Assembly: GCA_000619965.1 (NCBI GenBank) | Contig: JHVD01000008.1 | Coordinates: forward strand, 1 to 64,000 | DNA from: Propionibacteriaceae bacterium P6A17 | Lineage (GTDB): Bacteria > Actinomycetota > Actinomycetes > Propionibacteriales > Propionibacteriaceae | Length of the DNA stretch: 64,000 nucleotides | Reading direction: 5' to 3' | In this document: one piece after another, positions 52,242-62,397 of the stretch | Layout of the letters: the number at the start of each line of letters is the position of its first letter | Position numbering within the stretch: the first letter of the stretch is position 1 | Made by a program: the position numbers and the translations under genes | Notes under the pieces: model-generated | The model's input: only the letters and a program-made list of their open reading frames with translations | Databases searched by the model: none | Told to the model about the DNA's origin: nothing

Positions 52242-55200
52242 TCAGCGGCCGGTACGAGGCAACCCGGGGCGTGGCACCGACGGGGGTGCGCTGACCGTCG
52301 GCTCGCCGGTCGGCCTCACGGTGGGCTCACTGCTCGGCCTGAGCGTCGGCTCCGCCGTCGGCTCGGCGGTTGGTTGGGCCGTCGGCTCGGCGGTTGGTTG
52401 GGCCGTCGGCTCGGCGGTTGGTTGGGCCGTGGGCTCGGCGGTGGGCTGGGCCGTGGGCGTGGCGGTCGGCTCGCCCGTCGGCTCCTGCGTGGGCTCCTGG
52501 GCGATGTCGAAGACGAGCGTCCATTCGCTCACCGCGCCCTCCGCGAGTCGATAGCCCGACGCCGGCTCGGCGACGACGAGCACCTGCTGCGTGCCCGCGG
52601 CCACGGGGTGCCGCCCGGGGGCCAGCACGTTGCCGTTGACCAGGTAGCGCACGTTGGCGACCTCGGGGATGACGTACGCATCGTTGCCCGTGCCGGGCTG
52701 GTCATCGAGGGTGGGTGCCTCCGGCGTCACGGTGGCGTAGGCGCCGCGGATTGCGACGTCGGCAGCGGACGCGAATGGCCGACCGTTCTGCGTCGAGCGC
52801 ACCTCCAGGCGCACGAAGCGCGCCAGTTGCGGGGCGAACGTGACGTCGTCGGGAGTGGCCGAGGTCCAGGTGCCGTCGGCGACGGGCGTCCACGACTGAC
52901 CGTCGGTCGACAACGAGATGGTGTAGTCACCGATGGTGCCATTCGCATCCCGGACCTGCCGGCCCAGGTAGCCCAGTCCCTCGACGGTGGCGAGGCCACC
53001 GAGGTCGATGTCGAGGTGCTGCGGCAGGCCCGGATTCGTCGGGTTGTACTGCGAATGCCAGTAGGTGGCCACCCCGCAGTCGATCGCGTTCGACGCGCGA
53101 CCCGGCTCGCCCTGCGTCTCCTCCGACGAGGCACTGGCCGTCCACGTGTCGCGTGCGAGGTACGGGGACGTGGCAGAGCGCTGCCCGTACAGGGCGATCT
53201 CCGCGGCCGCAGCGAACGCCTGCCCGTTGTGGGCATTCAATGCGCGCAGCTGCCAGTACCGCGCCGTGCGGTGCGCCTCCGGCACCTCGATCGTCTGCTC
53301 GCCGGCGTCATCCGGGAAACTCCCGCTGGCCACGGTGGTCCACTCGGTGCCGTCCGGCGAGGCGAGGAGTTCGTAGTCGCGAATGTTGCCATTGGAGGCG
53401 CCGTCCTGGCGACGAAGGTAGGTCACCTTGTCCACGTCGAGGACGTCCCTGGCGTCGATGGTGACGTGGTGGGGGAACGGGGCCACGCCGGACGAGTAGC
53501 CCGTGTGCCACTTGGTGTCGGGGTTGCCGTCGAAGGCGTTGGCGAGACGGCCGTCCTCACCGCTGGTCTCCTGGGAGTCCGTCGTCGTCAGGAAGGCGCA
53601 CGACGACAGCGGGCGCAGGCTCGGATCGGGGAGCACCTCGGTCGAGTCCGTGACGGGGTCGGTCGTGGGAGTGCCCTCGAACAGCAGCACTTCCATCGGC
53701 TCCAGCGTGACGTGCTGGACGGTGCCGGCCTCCGCGACGAATCCCTCGCGCTGACCGTCACGTTCGCTGAAGCGATAGCGCACGGGCGCTCCGTCGGGGA
53801 GCTCGAGATCGCGTCCCAGCTCGAGCGGGAAACTGATGCGTTCCTTGCCGGGGTTGCGGAGCATGACCATGGCCTTGGGGGCTCCGTCCTCAGCGCTCCA
53901 GGCAGCGGTGCCGTAGATGGCGCCCGCCGCCGGGTCGCCGCCGATCCAGTGCGTGTCCTCCAGCAGGTCGAACTCCTCGCGCGACCACTTCGCGTTGTGC
54001 GCCAGCGTGTCCCAGAACCACTCGGCATTCGCCTCGCCGACCCGCTCGGGATCGACGATGGTGTGCTTGGTGTAGAGCTCCTGCAGCTCGAGACCCATGG
54101 CGAAGTAGTTGCGCAGGTCGTCCGCCACCTTCTTGCGCACATCCTCACGGGAGAGGTCCACCGAGTCGACGACCTGGCCGGCGGTGCTCGTCGAGAAGAT
54201 GAACCCGTGGTTCATCAGCGACGTGATCGGCACCAGGGGGGCCTCGGTCACGAAGTTCTTGTAGACCTCGGCGTCCCGGTAGTTGACGTACTTCTGCTGC
54301 CCCGTGCCGTTGCCGATCATGCGCGCATCGTGGCCGTCGCGCCAGATGGAGTCGACGTACCACATCCAGTAGGGAGAGCCGTAGGTGCCGACCGTCGCGT
54401 TGATCCACGCGTCGGCGCGGTGGTCGCGCATCTCGGTGGTGAGCGACAGCAGACTCTCGTAGTCGGCCCGGTAGGTCTCGTTCGGGCCCCGCTGGTAGAG
54501 GCCGCCGCCGATGCCGTCGAACTTGAAGCCCTGCACGTCGTAGCGGTCCATCAGCCCGAAGATCGTGTTGCGGAAGTGGGCATGGTAACGCTCGCCGGAG
54601 AGCTTGAACTGGTAGCCGCCGTGGGTCTCCAGCCGCTGGTCGGCAGGCTTGCTCGCGTTGAGTTCGGCTCGGCGCGCCGCCGAGGTGCCGTAGCCGCCGA
54701 AGGGACGCATCCACACCGACAGGCTGCCCCCGTACCGTTCAGCGAGCGCGCTGTGCTCCGCGAACCCGTTGGGGTAGTGCGTCGGATCGAGTGACCAGGG
54801 CATCAGCTCGCTCTCGTCACTCACCGCCGGATCGCGCAGGTAGTCCCACCCGTCGTCGATCCAGTAGCTGTCGAGACTCGCGCCGCGGGAGGTGAGCTGC
54901 GAGCCGAACAGTTCGATCGCGTCCGCCAAGCCGACGGGATCGATGTTGAGCTTCCCGTTCGGGTCGGGGGTCAGGTCGAACCACGACTGGTAGTGCAGGT
55001 AGGGGCGCCGCTCGTGCGCGCGTTCGCGCTGGAAGTAGAACTGGAAGGCTCGCCGGATCTGGCCCTCGGGTGCCACGCCGTAGGCGATGGTGTACGAGCC
55101 GGGCGCCGTCGCGGTCACCGCCGACGACCGCGGCACGTGGATCGTGGCGCGGCCGCCGTCGACGGACGCCTTCGACAGGGGCGTCTCGACGCCGACCCAG

Positions 55201-55856
55201 CCGAGCTCCGCGCCCGACGCGCCCAGGACCACCGGGTAGCCGTCGTCTCGACCGTCGAGACGGCCGTTGGTGGCGTCGGCGCTCAGCAGGACGAAGTCGG
55301 TGATCGACGATGACCCATCCAACGGGGTGACGGACCAGGACTCCTGGACGTAGTTCGAATCGGCCCTCAGCACCGCGCGCCACTGGACGTCCAGGGCCGG
55401 CCCGCTGGCCGGGGTCAGCCGCCACGTGGCCGTGATCGCCTTGCCGGGGTCGCGATGCGAGCGCTTGGGGGCGTCGGCGTCCGCCGCGAGGTCGCTGATC
55501 GTCGGCGGCGACGTCAGGGTGCCGTCGGCGAGACGGTGGGTCGCGCCGCCGATCACGAGCGCGAGCCCTCGGTGCCCGCTCAGCCCCAGCGACCCCCGGC
55601 CGACTGCCGTGACGTCGTCGAGCTGGTAGCCGGAGGCGTCGATGCGCCAGCTGGCACGGACGACGGCGTTGCCGAGCGAGACGGTACCCGCCTCGACGGA
55701 GGCGCTCGGCGCTCCCGGGCGCAGACCTGGGTAGCCGATCGCGAAGCCGCTGGTGGGGGCATCCGCCGTGGCGGGCGTCGCGCCGAGCGCGCCGAGTCCG
55801 AGGGCCAGCGCGGCGGAGGCGACGGCCGCAGTGGTGCGGCGCCAGAAGGTGGTCAT
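52242..55856 (-). CDS. Secreted clan-D (GH27/GH36-like) glycoside hydrolase with two F5/8-type C domains
   Basis: A 1204-residue exported enzyme. It has a signal peptide (about 1-32, cleaved near ATADA), a beta-sandwich domain (about 40-270) and a TIM barrel (about 280-640) with YWIDDGWDY, SVWMRPFGG and the probable nucleophile Asp447 in GFKFDGIGGG. A C-terminal beta domain and two discoidin/CBM32-like domains follow (about 780-920 and 930-1060), with paired NAFDGNPDTKWHT and NAIDCGVATYWHS motifs. Then come an ill-defined beta domain, about five PTAEPTAQ repeats and the end RPGLPRTGR with no membrane anchor. Alpha-galactosidase or alpha-N-acetylgalactosaminidase activity on host or plant glycans is plausible. 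The ATG at 55856 follows CGGAG. Confidence 0.8.
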   Translation of the reverse strand: MTTFWRRTTAAVASAALALGLGALGATPATADAPTSGFAIGYPGLRPGAPSASVEAGTVSLGNAVVRASWRIDASGYQLDDVTAVGRGSLGLSGHRGLALVIGGATHRLADGTLTSPPTISDLAADADAPKRSHRDPGKAITATWRLTPASGPALDVQWRAVLRADSNYVQESWSVTPLDGSSSITDFVLLSADATNGRLDGRDDGYPVVLGASGAELGWVGVETPLSKASVDGGRATIHVPRSSAVTATAPGSYTIAYGVAPEGQIRRAFQFYFQRERAHERRPYLHYQSWFDLTPDPNGKLNIDPVGLADAIELFGSQLTSRGASLDSYWIDDGWDYLRDPAVSDESELMPWSLDPTHYPNGFAEHSALAERYGGSLSVWMRPFGGYGTSAARRAELNASKPADQRLETHGGYQFKLSGERYHAHFRNTIFGLMDRYDVQGFKFDGIGGGLYQRGPNETYRADYESLLSLTTEMRDHRADAWINATVGTYGSPYWMWYVDSIWRDGHDARMIGNGTGQQKYVNYRDAEVYKNFVTEAPLVPITSLMNHGFIFSTSTAGQVVDSVDLSREDVRKKVADDLRNYFAMGLELQELYTKHTIVDPERVGEANAEWFWDTLAHNAKWSREEFDLLEDTHWIGGDPAAGAIYGTAAWSAEDGAPKAMVMLRNPGKERISFPLELGRDLELPDGAPVRYRFSERDGQREGFVAEAGTVQHVTLEPMEVLLFEGTPTTDPVTDSTEVLPDPSLRPLSSCAFLTTTDSQETSGEDGRLANAFDGNPDTKWHTGYSSGVAPFPHHVTIDARDVLDVDKVTYLRRQDGASNGNIRDYELLASPDGTEWTTVASGSFPDDAGEQTIEVPEAHRTARYWQLRALNAHNGQAFAAAAEIALYGQRSATSPYLARDTWTASASSEETQGEPGRASNAIDCGVATYWHSQYNPTNPGLPQHLDIDLGGLATVEGLGYLGRQVRDANGTIGDYTISLSTDGQSWTPVADGTWTSATPDDVTFAPQLARFVRLEVRSTQNGRPFASAADVAIRGAYATVTPEAPTLDDQPGTGNDAYVIPEVANVRYLVNGNVLAPGRHPVAAGTQQVLVVAEPASGYRLAEGAVSEWTLVFDIAQEPTQEPTGEPTATPTAQPTAEPTAQPTAEPTAQPTAEPTAQPTAEPTAEPTLRPSSEPTVRPTGEPTVSAPPSVPRPGLPRTGR
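52355..52450. repeat. 24-bp tandem repeat encoding the PTAEPTAQ stalk
   Basis: Units beginning GCCGTCGGCTCGGCGG recur every 24 bases from 52355, near-identical for three copies and then degenerate. They encode the octapeptide stalk of the glycosidase. Confidence 0.85.
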
Positions 55857-55915
55857 GGGATCTCCGGTGGGGTGGATGGAGGCTGTGGAGGGGACGGGGG
55901 CGCCGTGACGCCGGT

Positions 55916-55946
55916 GGGGGAGGGTCACCGCGGTGGGCCCTCCCCC
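55916..55946 (-). terminator. Hairpin after the GH95 pseudogene
   Basis: GGGGGAGGG (55916-55924) pairs with CCCTCCCCC (55938-55946). It lies between the fucosidase stop and the downstream glycosidase start, so the two are probably separate transcripts. Confidence 0.55.
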
Positions 55947-55953
55947 CGCCGGG

Positions 55954-58936
55954 TCAGCGCCCGGGGCTGGGCAGGCCGGGACGCGGCCCCGCCGGAGCCG
56001 ATGTGGTCGGCGCAGGGGCGGTCGGTTCGCCGGTTGGGTCATCCGTCGGGTCACCGGTGGGTTCGTCGTTGGGGTCATCCGTCGGGTCGCCAGTCGGTTC
56101 GTCGGTGGGGTCCTCCGTCGGGTCGTCGGTCGGCTCCGGGGCCGGCGGCGTCGGGAGCTCGACGAGGGGGGTGGCGCTGGTGAACGAGATTTCGGCGGCG
56201 TTGGAGAAGCCGCCGTGGCCGGCCAGCGCGGTCACCCGTACATAGCGTGCGCCCACGGCCTCCGAGAACTCCACGAGCTTCGCGTCGTGGCTCTTCTCCC
56301 AGGTGCCCTCGGCGACCGGTACCCACTCGACGCCCGCAGGTTCCGGATACGCTGCGTCGTCGAGCTGATCGGTCGTCGGAGCCACGAAGTCACCCTCGGT
56401 GGCCACCTCGACCCGATACTCGGTGACGGTGCCGTTGTAGACCCCACCGTTGCCAGGCGTGCCCTGGCGGGGAAGGAACGTCATCGCGGCCAGCGCGTAC
56501 TCGTCGGCGAGGTCGATCACCAAGCTGTGCGGATGCGGATCGCTGCCCGTGCTCCAGCGCGAGTGCCAGAAGGAGCTGGGATCACCGTCGACGACGTTGA
56601 TCGCCCAACCCTGCGGCGCCCCCTTACCGGAGGGTTCCTGGGTGCTCCACGCGGCAAGCTGCAGCCCGTCCTGCGGAATCAGGTTGGGATCCACGAGGGT
56701 CAAGGTGATGCCGACGGTGAGCTCGCCCCCGTCGTGGTGCAGCCGGGCGACGATGCGCCCGCCGGCAGCACCGCGACGGAGTCCGCCTCGTTCTGCACCA
56801 GCATCTCGTTGACACCCGAGGTGGCACCGAAATTGCCATCGATCTGGAACGGAGGATGGACATCCCACAGGTTGGGGTAGGTCGAGTTGGAGATCATGTT
56901 GCGCAGCATCCGGTGGGCGTGGTCGCCGTCGAGCAGGTGCGCCCAGAAGTTCACCTTGCACGCCATCGACCAGCCGGTGCCGCCGTCGCCGCGATCGTTC
57001 AACGACGCCTCGGCGGCCTTCGCGAGCTGAGGGGTCGCCGTCGGGGAATTGGCTCGGCCCGGGAACAGCGCATACAGGTGGCTCGAGTGGCGGTGCTGCG
57101 CTTCGCCAGCGACGCCATCGGCCTTCCACTCCCGCAGCAGGCCGTCGTCGCCGATGTGGAGGCCGTCGTCGATCTGCGCCCGAGCGGCAGCGACGTCGGC
57201 CACCTCCGCATCCTTGCCCAGGATGCTGGCCGCGGCGAGCACCGTGTCGAACGCCTCCGTCGCGATCTGCTGCGACATGGCTGCACCGGCGGTGAAGGGG
57301 CCGTGCTCGGGGGAGTAGGACGGGTTCGCGACGAGGCTGCCGTCGCGCGGGTCCTCGCTCAGGTAGTCCACCCAGAAGTCGGCGGCGCCCTTCAACACCG
57401 GCCAAGCCTGCTCGCGCAGGAACTCTTCGTCACCACCGTAGAGGTATTCCCACCAGAACGCCTGCGCAGTCCACGCGTTGGCCTCGGGGAACCAGAACGC
57501 CGTCGACCAGTCGAACAGGCCCGTGAAGCCGAACGGCGTCGTCTCGTTCATCACCATCCAGCCGTCGTGACCGAATACGTTGCGCGCGGAGTCCGCACCG
57601 GCGCGGGCCAGATCCGCGACGTAGGCCAAGTACGGCTTCGTGGTCTCGGCGAGGTTCGACGACAGCGCCGGCCAGTAGTTCATCTGCAGGTTGATGTTCG
57701 TGTGGTAGTCGGCCGACCACGGGGGATTGTTGCGGTTGTTCCACACGCCCTGCAGGTTGGCAGGCAGCGAGCCCTCGCGCGACGACGAGATGAGCAGGTA
57801 GCGGCCGAACTGGTAGTACAGCGTCTCCAGAGCCCGGTCGGCCCCACCCTGCCCGCGGTAGGCCGCGAGGGCGTCGTCGGTGTGCGTGGTCAGCGGTGTC
57901 GCGTCGAGGTCGAGCGTCACGCGGTCGAACAGTTCGCGGTAGTCGGCGACGTGATCCGCGCGGACGGCGTCGTAGCCCTTTGCCGCGGCGGCGTCGACCC
58001 TGGACTGGATGCGCGCCCGCAACGCGTCGGCGCTTTCGCCGGTGCGGTAGTCGGGGTAGGAGAGCTCGTAGTCGGTGCCGCCACTCCAAAACAGCGTGAC
58101 CGAGTCCGCGCCGGTGACGCGGATGCCGTCGGGCACCTCTGTGACGTCGCCACCGGCGGCGTCGATCCGAGTGTCGGCGTGGTAGCGCAGACCGTTGTCG
58201 GCGAGGGCGCCGTCGACGGCGATGCCTCCGTCCGCGCTGGTGGTGATGGCCGCCTGCGCCAGGCCCTGCTTGTCGAGCGCGGCACTCGTGGAGGCGTTTC
58301 GGTCGAACGTCGTCGTGACACTCACCTGCCCCGGCTTGTCCGCGCTGATGCGCAGCGCGATCACGCCGTCGGGTTCGGAGGCCAGGTACTCCCGGGTGAA
58401 CGTGGTGCCGTTGGCCTCGTAGGACACCGTCGCCAGCGCCTGCTCCAGATCCAGCGACCGCTCGTAGCCGACGGCACCGTCGACGCCATCGAACTGCATC
58501 CGCAGCTTGCCGAAGCTCTGGTATGAGCCGTAGCCGACCTTGGGCTGTCCCAGGAGGCTCGCGACCGCGCCCGGATCCATCGAGCCCTGCTGGTTGATGG
58601 TCTCACGCACGCGTTCGAGGTTCGCGCGTCGGCTCTCGATCTCGGACTCCGGATAGTTGCCGTAGCGGTAGCCACTGGAGCCGGGCCCGCCAGTCCAGAG
58701 TGTCTTCTCGTTGAGCAGGACCTCGTCGGTGGCGAGCTGCCCGAACACGGACGCTCCCATCGCCCGTTGCCGATCGGCAACGAGCGCTGCTCCCACTGGT
58801 TCAGCGGCGCGGGTTCGTCATAGACCAGCCGCAGCGCCGACGGCGCCTCCTCGGCTTTGGCCTCGACCCGGGGCGCGGAGAGCGCACCCGTGATGGCCAG
58901 AGTCGCTGCCAACGTAGGAGCGAGCCACTTGCGCAC
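55954..58936 (-). pseudogene. Secreted GH95 alpha-L-fucosidase, two frameshifts
   Basis: The frame from the GTG at 58936 encodes a signal peptide (VRKWLAPTLAATLAITGAL) and the first strand up to LPIGNGR. There one missing base at about 58763 moves the GH95 enzyme to another frame, starting MGASVFGQLATDEVLLNEKT. That frame carries NINLQMNYWPA, HRHSSHLYALFPG and DGNFGATSGVNEML as in GH95. A second missing base near 56750 ends it after SVAVLPA. The last frame then gives a shortened beta domain, an F5/8-type C domain, a (PTDDPTDEPTG)-type stalk and the tail RPGLPSPGR. Restoring both bases yields one 995-codon frame. Substrate would be alpha-1,2-fucosyl glycans. Decay or sequencing error are both possible. 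Confidence 0.8.
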
Positions 58937-59051
58937 ACGATCACCTTGACTTCTTCGACATCGGAGATGGACGAGCGAGAGATTTCCACACGAGGCCCGG
59001 CAACGGAACCACTCCGGGCACGTTCGTGCAGCAGCGGTGAGCGAACCGCGC

Positions 59052-59699
59052 TCAGTGCCCGCGTTCGTTGCGGTGCGTGCGGCCCGAGACGGTCGGGTCC
59101 CCGTCGAGCCAGAACCGCAGCCAAAGGTGCTCGGGATCGGTGGCCTCGGGACGGAGCCCGATGCGCGGGCCCTGACGGATTTGCCCCACGGGCGCCTGCC
59201 GGTCGGCGACGAACACCCGCGCCCCCTGCGCGCACAGGTCGAGGCCGTCGTCGAGCACCGTGATCCCCAACGCCACGGTGAGCCGGCCCGGCCCCTGCGC
59301 CAGGTCGACGTCGGTGCGCGACACGCCGGCGGCCCGGCGTCGGGCGCGCGCCTCGTCCACGCCGTGGACCACCTCACCGGCCCTCAGCAGGCACCCGTTG
59401 GCGTGATCGCGGGTGGAGGCGACGACGTTCATGCAGGAGTGCAGCCCCATGTGGCGGTACACGTACAGGTGTCCGGCGGGGCCGAACATCGTCGCGTTGC
59501 GGGCCGTGCGTCCACGGCGGGCGTGACTGCCGGGGTCCGAGGCGCCCTCATAGGCCTCCACCTCGGTGATCCGCAGCCACACGTCGCCGGCGACGACGAG
59601 GCAGCCGAGCAGACGCCCGGCGAGCTCGCGGGCCGGCCGTTCGAAGAAACTGCGGGAAAGTGGGGTGGGCACGGTACCCACCCCACCGGTTGCCGTCAC
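59052..59699 (-). CDS. mpg: 3-methyladenine DNA glycosylase, AAG/Mpg family
   Basis: A 215-residue alkyl-base glycosylase that starts base-excision repair. It shows SFFERPARELAGRLLGCLV, the catalytic Glu in RITEVEAYEGASDPGSHARRG, then MFGPAGHLYVYRHMGLHSCMN and a product-site GPGRL. Length is typical. The GTG at 59699 overlaps the valS TGA as GTGA, so it is coupled to valS; two further GTG codons lie within the next 30 bases. The 115 bases between mpg and the fucosidase start hold no gene. Confidence 0.9.
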   Translation of the reverse strand: MTATGGVGTVPTPLSRSFFERPARELAGRLLGCLVVAGDVWLRITEVEAYEGASDPGSHARRGRTARNATMFGPAGHLYVYRHMGLHSCMNVVASTRDHANGCLLRAGEVVHGVDEARARRRAAGVSRTDVDLAQGPGRLTVALGITVLDDGLDLCAQGARVFVADRQAPVGQIRQGPRIGLRPEATDPEHLWLRFWLDGDPTVSGRTHRNERGH

Positions 59700-62239
59700 C
59701 CCTGCGCGGCGAGCTCCACGTCGACGGCGAGCTGCTCCTCGGGCTCGGCGGCCCAGGTGACCTCGCCGACGATGCGGCCCACGGCGCGCAGGTCCTCCTC
59801 GATGGCCTGCAGGCGCTCGACGACGTCCTCCGGCCCGCGGAAGGCGGCCTTCGTGACCTCGGTGCGCATGCTCACCTTCGCCTGGGACTTGGCGCCGCGG
59901 ATCGCGATGAGCGCGTCTGCCACGTCGGCCATGAGGTCGGTGCTCGCCTCGGGCAGCTCGTCGACGACCGGCCACGATGCGCGGTGGATCGAGCCGTCGC
60001 GGAACCAGCTCCACGTCTCCTCCGTGACGTAGGGCAGGAACGGTGCGAGCAGCCGCAGCTGCACGTCGAGTGCGTGCTGCAGCGCCGCCTTCGCGGACTT
60101 CGCGCCGTCACCGTCGGAGTAGGCGCGCTCCTTGACGAGCTCGATGTAGTCGTCGCAGAAGGTCCAGAAGAACTGCTCGGCGGTCTCCAGCGCCGACGTG
60201 TAGTCGTAGGCCTCGAAGGCCGAGGTGGCGTCGGCCACGACGTTGCGCAGCGTGGCAAGCATCGCCACGTCGAGCGGGTTGGTGACCAGCTCGACGGGAT
60301 ACTCGCCCTCGGCGCGCGACAGCGCGAACTTGCTGGCGTTCAGCACCTTCATCGCCAGGCGGCGTCCCACCTTCATCTGCGACTCGTCGAACGGGGAGTC
60401 GAGCCCCGGACGAGCCATCGCGGCCCGCCAGCGCACCGCGTCGGAGCCGAACTTGTCGAGGATCTCGGTGGGCACCACGACGTTGCCCTTCGACTTGGAC
60501 ATCTTCTTGCGGTCCGGGTCCACGACGAAACCCGAGATCGTCGCGCGCTTCCACGGCAGCGCGTCGAACTCGAAGTGTGAACGCACCACCCGCGAGAACA
60601 GCCACGTGCGGATGATGTCGTGGGCCTGCGGCGCCACGTCCATGGGGAATGTCAGCCGGAAGAGCTCCTCGTCGCGCTCCCACCCGCAGGCCAGCTCGGG
60701 AGTGAGCGACGACGTCGCCCACGTGTCCATGACGTCGGGATCGGCGACGAAGCCCCCCGCCTGGCCCCGCTGGGACTCGTCGTAGCCGGCGGGCGCCTGC
60801 GACATGGGGTCGACGGGCAGCTGCGCCTCGTCGGGGAGGATCGGGTGGTCGTAGTCGGGCTCGAGCTCGTCGTCGAGCGGGTACCACACGGGGAACGGCA
60901 CACCGAAGAACCGCTGGCGGGAGATCAGCCAATCGCCGTTGAGGCCCTGCACCCAGTTGTCGTAGCGATGCCGCATGTGGGCAGGCACCCACTCGAGCTC
61001 CTCGCCGCGGGCGACGAGCTTGGCCTTCAGCTCCTCGTCACGGCCGCCGTTGGCGATGTACCACTGGCGGGTGGCGACGATCTCCAGCGGCTTGTCGCCC
61101 TTCTCGAAGAAGTTGGTCTTGCGGGTGGTGGGCTTCGGATCCTCCGTCATCGCGCCGCAGGCGCGCAGGAGTTCGACGGTGGCCTCGCGCGCCCCGAACG
61201 CGGTCTTGCCGGCGAGCTGCTCGTACGGCTCGGCATTGACGAGCCAGGCGGGGGTCTCGCGCGTGAAGCGTCCGTCGCGGCCGATGACCGTGCGCGTGGG
61301 CAGGTTCAGTTCGCGCCACCAGGTGACGTCGGTCAAGTCGCCGAAGGTGCAGCACATGGCGATGCCGGCGCCCTTGTCGGGCTCGGCGTCGCGGTGGGCG
61401 AGCACCGGGATCTCGACGCCGAAGATGGGCGACGTGACCGTCTGGCCGAACAGGTCCTGGTAGCGCTCGTCGTCAGGGTGGGCGATCAGCGCACACACGC
61501 TGACCAGCAGCTCCGGGCGGGTGGTCTCGATGAACACCGGCTGGCCGTCGGCCTTCGTGAAAGCGACGCGGTGGTAGGCGCCGGGGTAGTCGCGCGCCTC
61601 CAGCTCGGCCTGCGCGACGGCGGTCTGGAACGTGACGTCCCATAGCGTCGGTGCGTGGTTCATGTAGGCCTCGCCGCGGGCGAGGTTGCGCAGGAAGGCC
61701 TTCTGCGCGATGGCCTGCGTGTCCTGCCCGATCGTCGTGTAGAGCAGGCTCCAGTCGACGGACAGGCCCAAGCGACGCCACAGCGCCTCGAACACCTGCT
61801 CGTCGATGCGCGTGAGCTCCTCGCACAGCTCGATGAAGTTGCGGCGCGAGATCGCCACCTGCTGCTTCGCGTCCGGTTTGGCGGGGGGCTGGAAATCGGG
61901 GTCGTAGGGCAGCGCGGGATCGCAGCGCACGCCGTAGTAGTTCTGCACCCGACGCTCCGTGGGCAGGCCGTTGTCGTCCCAGCCCATCGGGTAGAACACC
62001 TCCTTGCCGCGCATCCGCTGGTAGCGGGCGACGACGTCGGTGTGCGTGTAGCTGAACACGTGACCGACGTGCAGCGACCCGGAGACGGTCGGCGGGGGAG
62101 TGTCGATGGAGAACACGTCGTCGCGCGAGGCGGGCCGACGGAACGCGTAGGTGCCCTCGTCGCTCCATACCTTGCCCCACTTCTCCTCGAGGCCCTCGAG
62201 GATCGGCTTGTCGGGGATGCGGGAATGCAGTTCGGTCAT
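59696..62239 (-). CDS. valS: Valyl-tRNA synthetase
   Basis: An 847-residue class I aminoacyl-tRNA synthetase charging tRNA-Val. The HIGH motif is GSLHVGHVF, KMSKS is in DPDRKKMSKSKGNVV, and a CP1 editing domain (about 200-370) lies between. An anticodon-binding helical domain and a short C-terminal coiled coil end the protein. It is of the form with MTELHSRIPDKPILEGLEEKW at the start. The ATG at 62239 has TAAGAT 7 bases upstream and no T-box leader. mpg is coupled to its stop. Confidence 0.96.
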   Translation of the reverse strand: MTELHSRIPDKPILEGLEEKWGKVWSDEGTYAFRRPASRDDVFSIDTPPPTVSGSLHVGHVFSYTHTDVVARYQRMRGKEVFYPMGWDDNGLPTERRVQNYYGVRCDPALPYDPDFQPPAKPDAKQQVAISRRNFIELCEELTRIDEQVFEALWRRLGLSVDWSLLYTTIGQDTQAIAQKAFLRNLARGEAYMNHAPTLWDVTFQTAVAQAELEARDYPGAYHRVAFTKADGQPVFIETTRPELLVSVCALIAHPDDERYQDLFGQTVTSPIFGVEIPVLAHRDAEPDKGAGIAMCCTFGDLTDVTWWRELNLPTRTVIGRDGRFTRETPAWLVNAEPYEQLAGKTAFGAREATVELLRACGAMTEDPKPTTRKTNFFEKGDKPLEIVATRQWYIANGGRDEELKAKLVARGEELEWVPAHMRHRYDNWVQGLNGDWLISRQRFFGVPFPVWYPLDDELEPDYDHPILPDEAQLPVDPMSQAPAGYDESQRGQAGGFVADPDVMDTWATSSLTPELACGWERDEELFRLTFPMDVAPQAHDIIRTWLFSRVVRSHFEFDALPWKRATISGFVVDPDRKKMSKSKGNVVVPTEILDKFGSDAVRWRAAMARPGLDSPFDESQMKVGRRLAMKVLNASKFALSRAEGEYPVELVTNPLDVAMLATLRNVVADATSAFEAYDYTSALETAEQFFWTFCDDYIELVKERAYSDGDGAKSAKAALQHALDVQLRLLAPFLPYVTEETWSWFRDGSIHRASWPVVDELPEASTDLMADVADALIAIRGAKSQAKVSMRTEVTKAAFRGPEDVVERLQAIEEDLRAVGRIVGEVTWAAEPEEQLAVDVELAAQG

Positions 62240-62246
62240 GCGGGCG

Positions 62247-62252
62247 ATCTTA
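62247..62252 (-). promoter_or_regulatory. -10 box of valS (leaderless)
   Basis: TAAGAT on the minus strand, 7 bases before the ATG. A hairpin (62272-62279 with 62288-62295) lies just upstream, where the -35 would be. Confidence 0.6.
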
Positions 62253-62330
62253 GTCGGAACCGCACCCGACGAGCACCTCGCGAAACGGAGGTGCTGCCGG
62301 GCGCGGGTGACGACGGCCGCGAAGACGCAG

Positions 62331-62371
62331 CGACGCGGCCGGGCCCCGTCTCAGGGGCCGCAGCCGCGTCG
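62331..62371 (-). terminator. Hairpin terminator after the DsbA-like gene
   Basis: CGACGCGGC (62331-62339) pairs with GCCGCGTCG (62363-62371), with an inner GGGCCCC/GGGGCC helix. It lies between the DsbA-like stop and valS. Confidence 0.7.
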
Positions 62372-62397
62372 ATGATGGTGGGCCGAAGCCGTCCGGC

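Noticed and set aside
52242-52275. A classical LPxTG sortase signal on the secreted glycosidase
   Set aside because: The protein ends two residues after LPRTG, with no hydrophobic helix and no positive tail, so a canonical sorting signal is absent.
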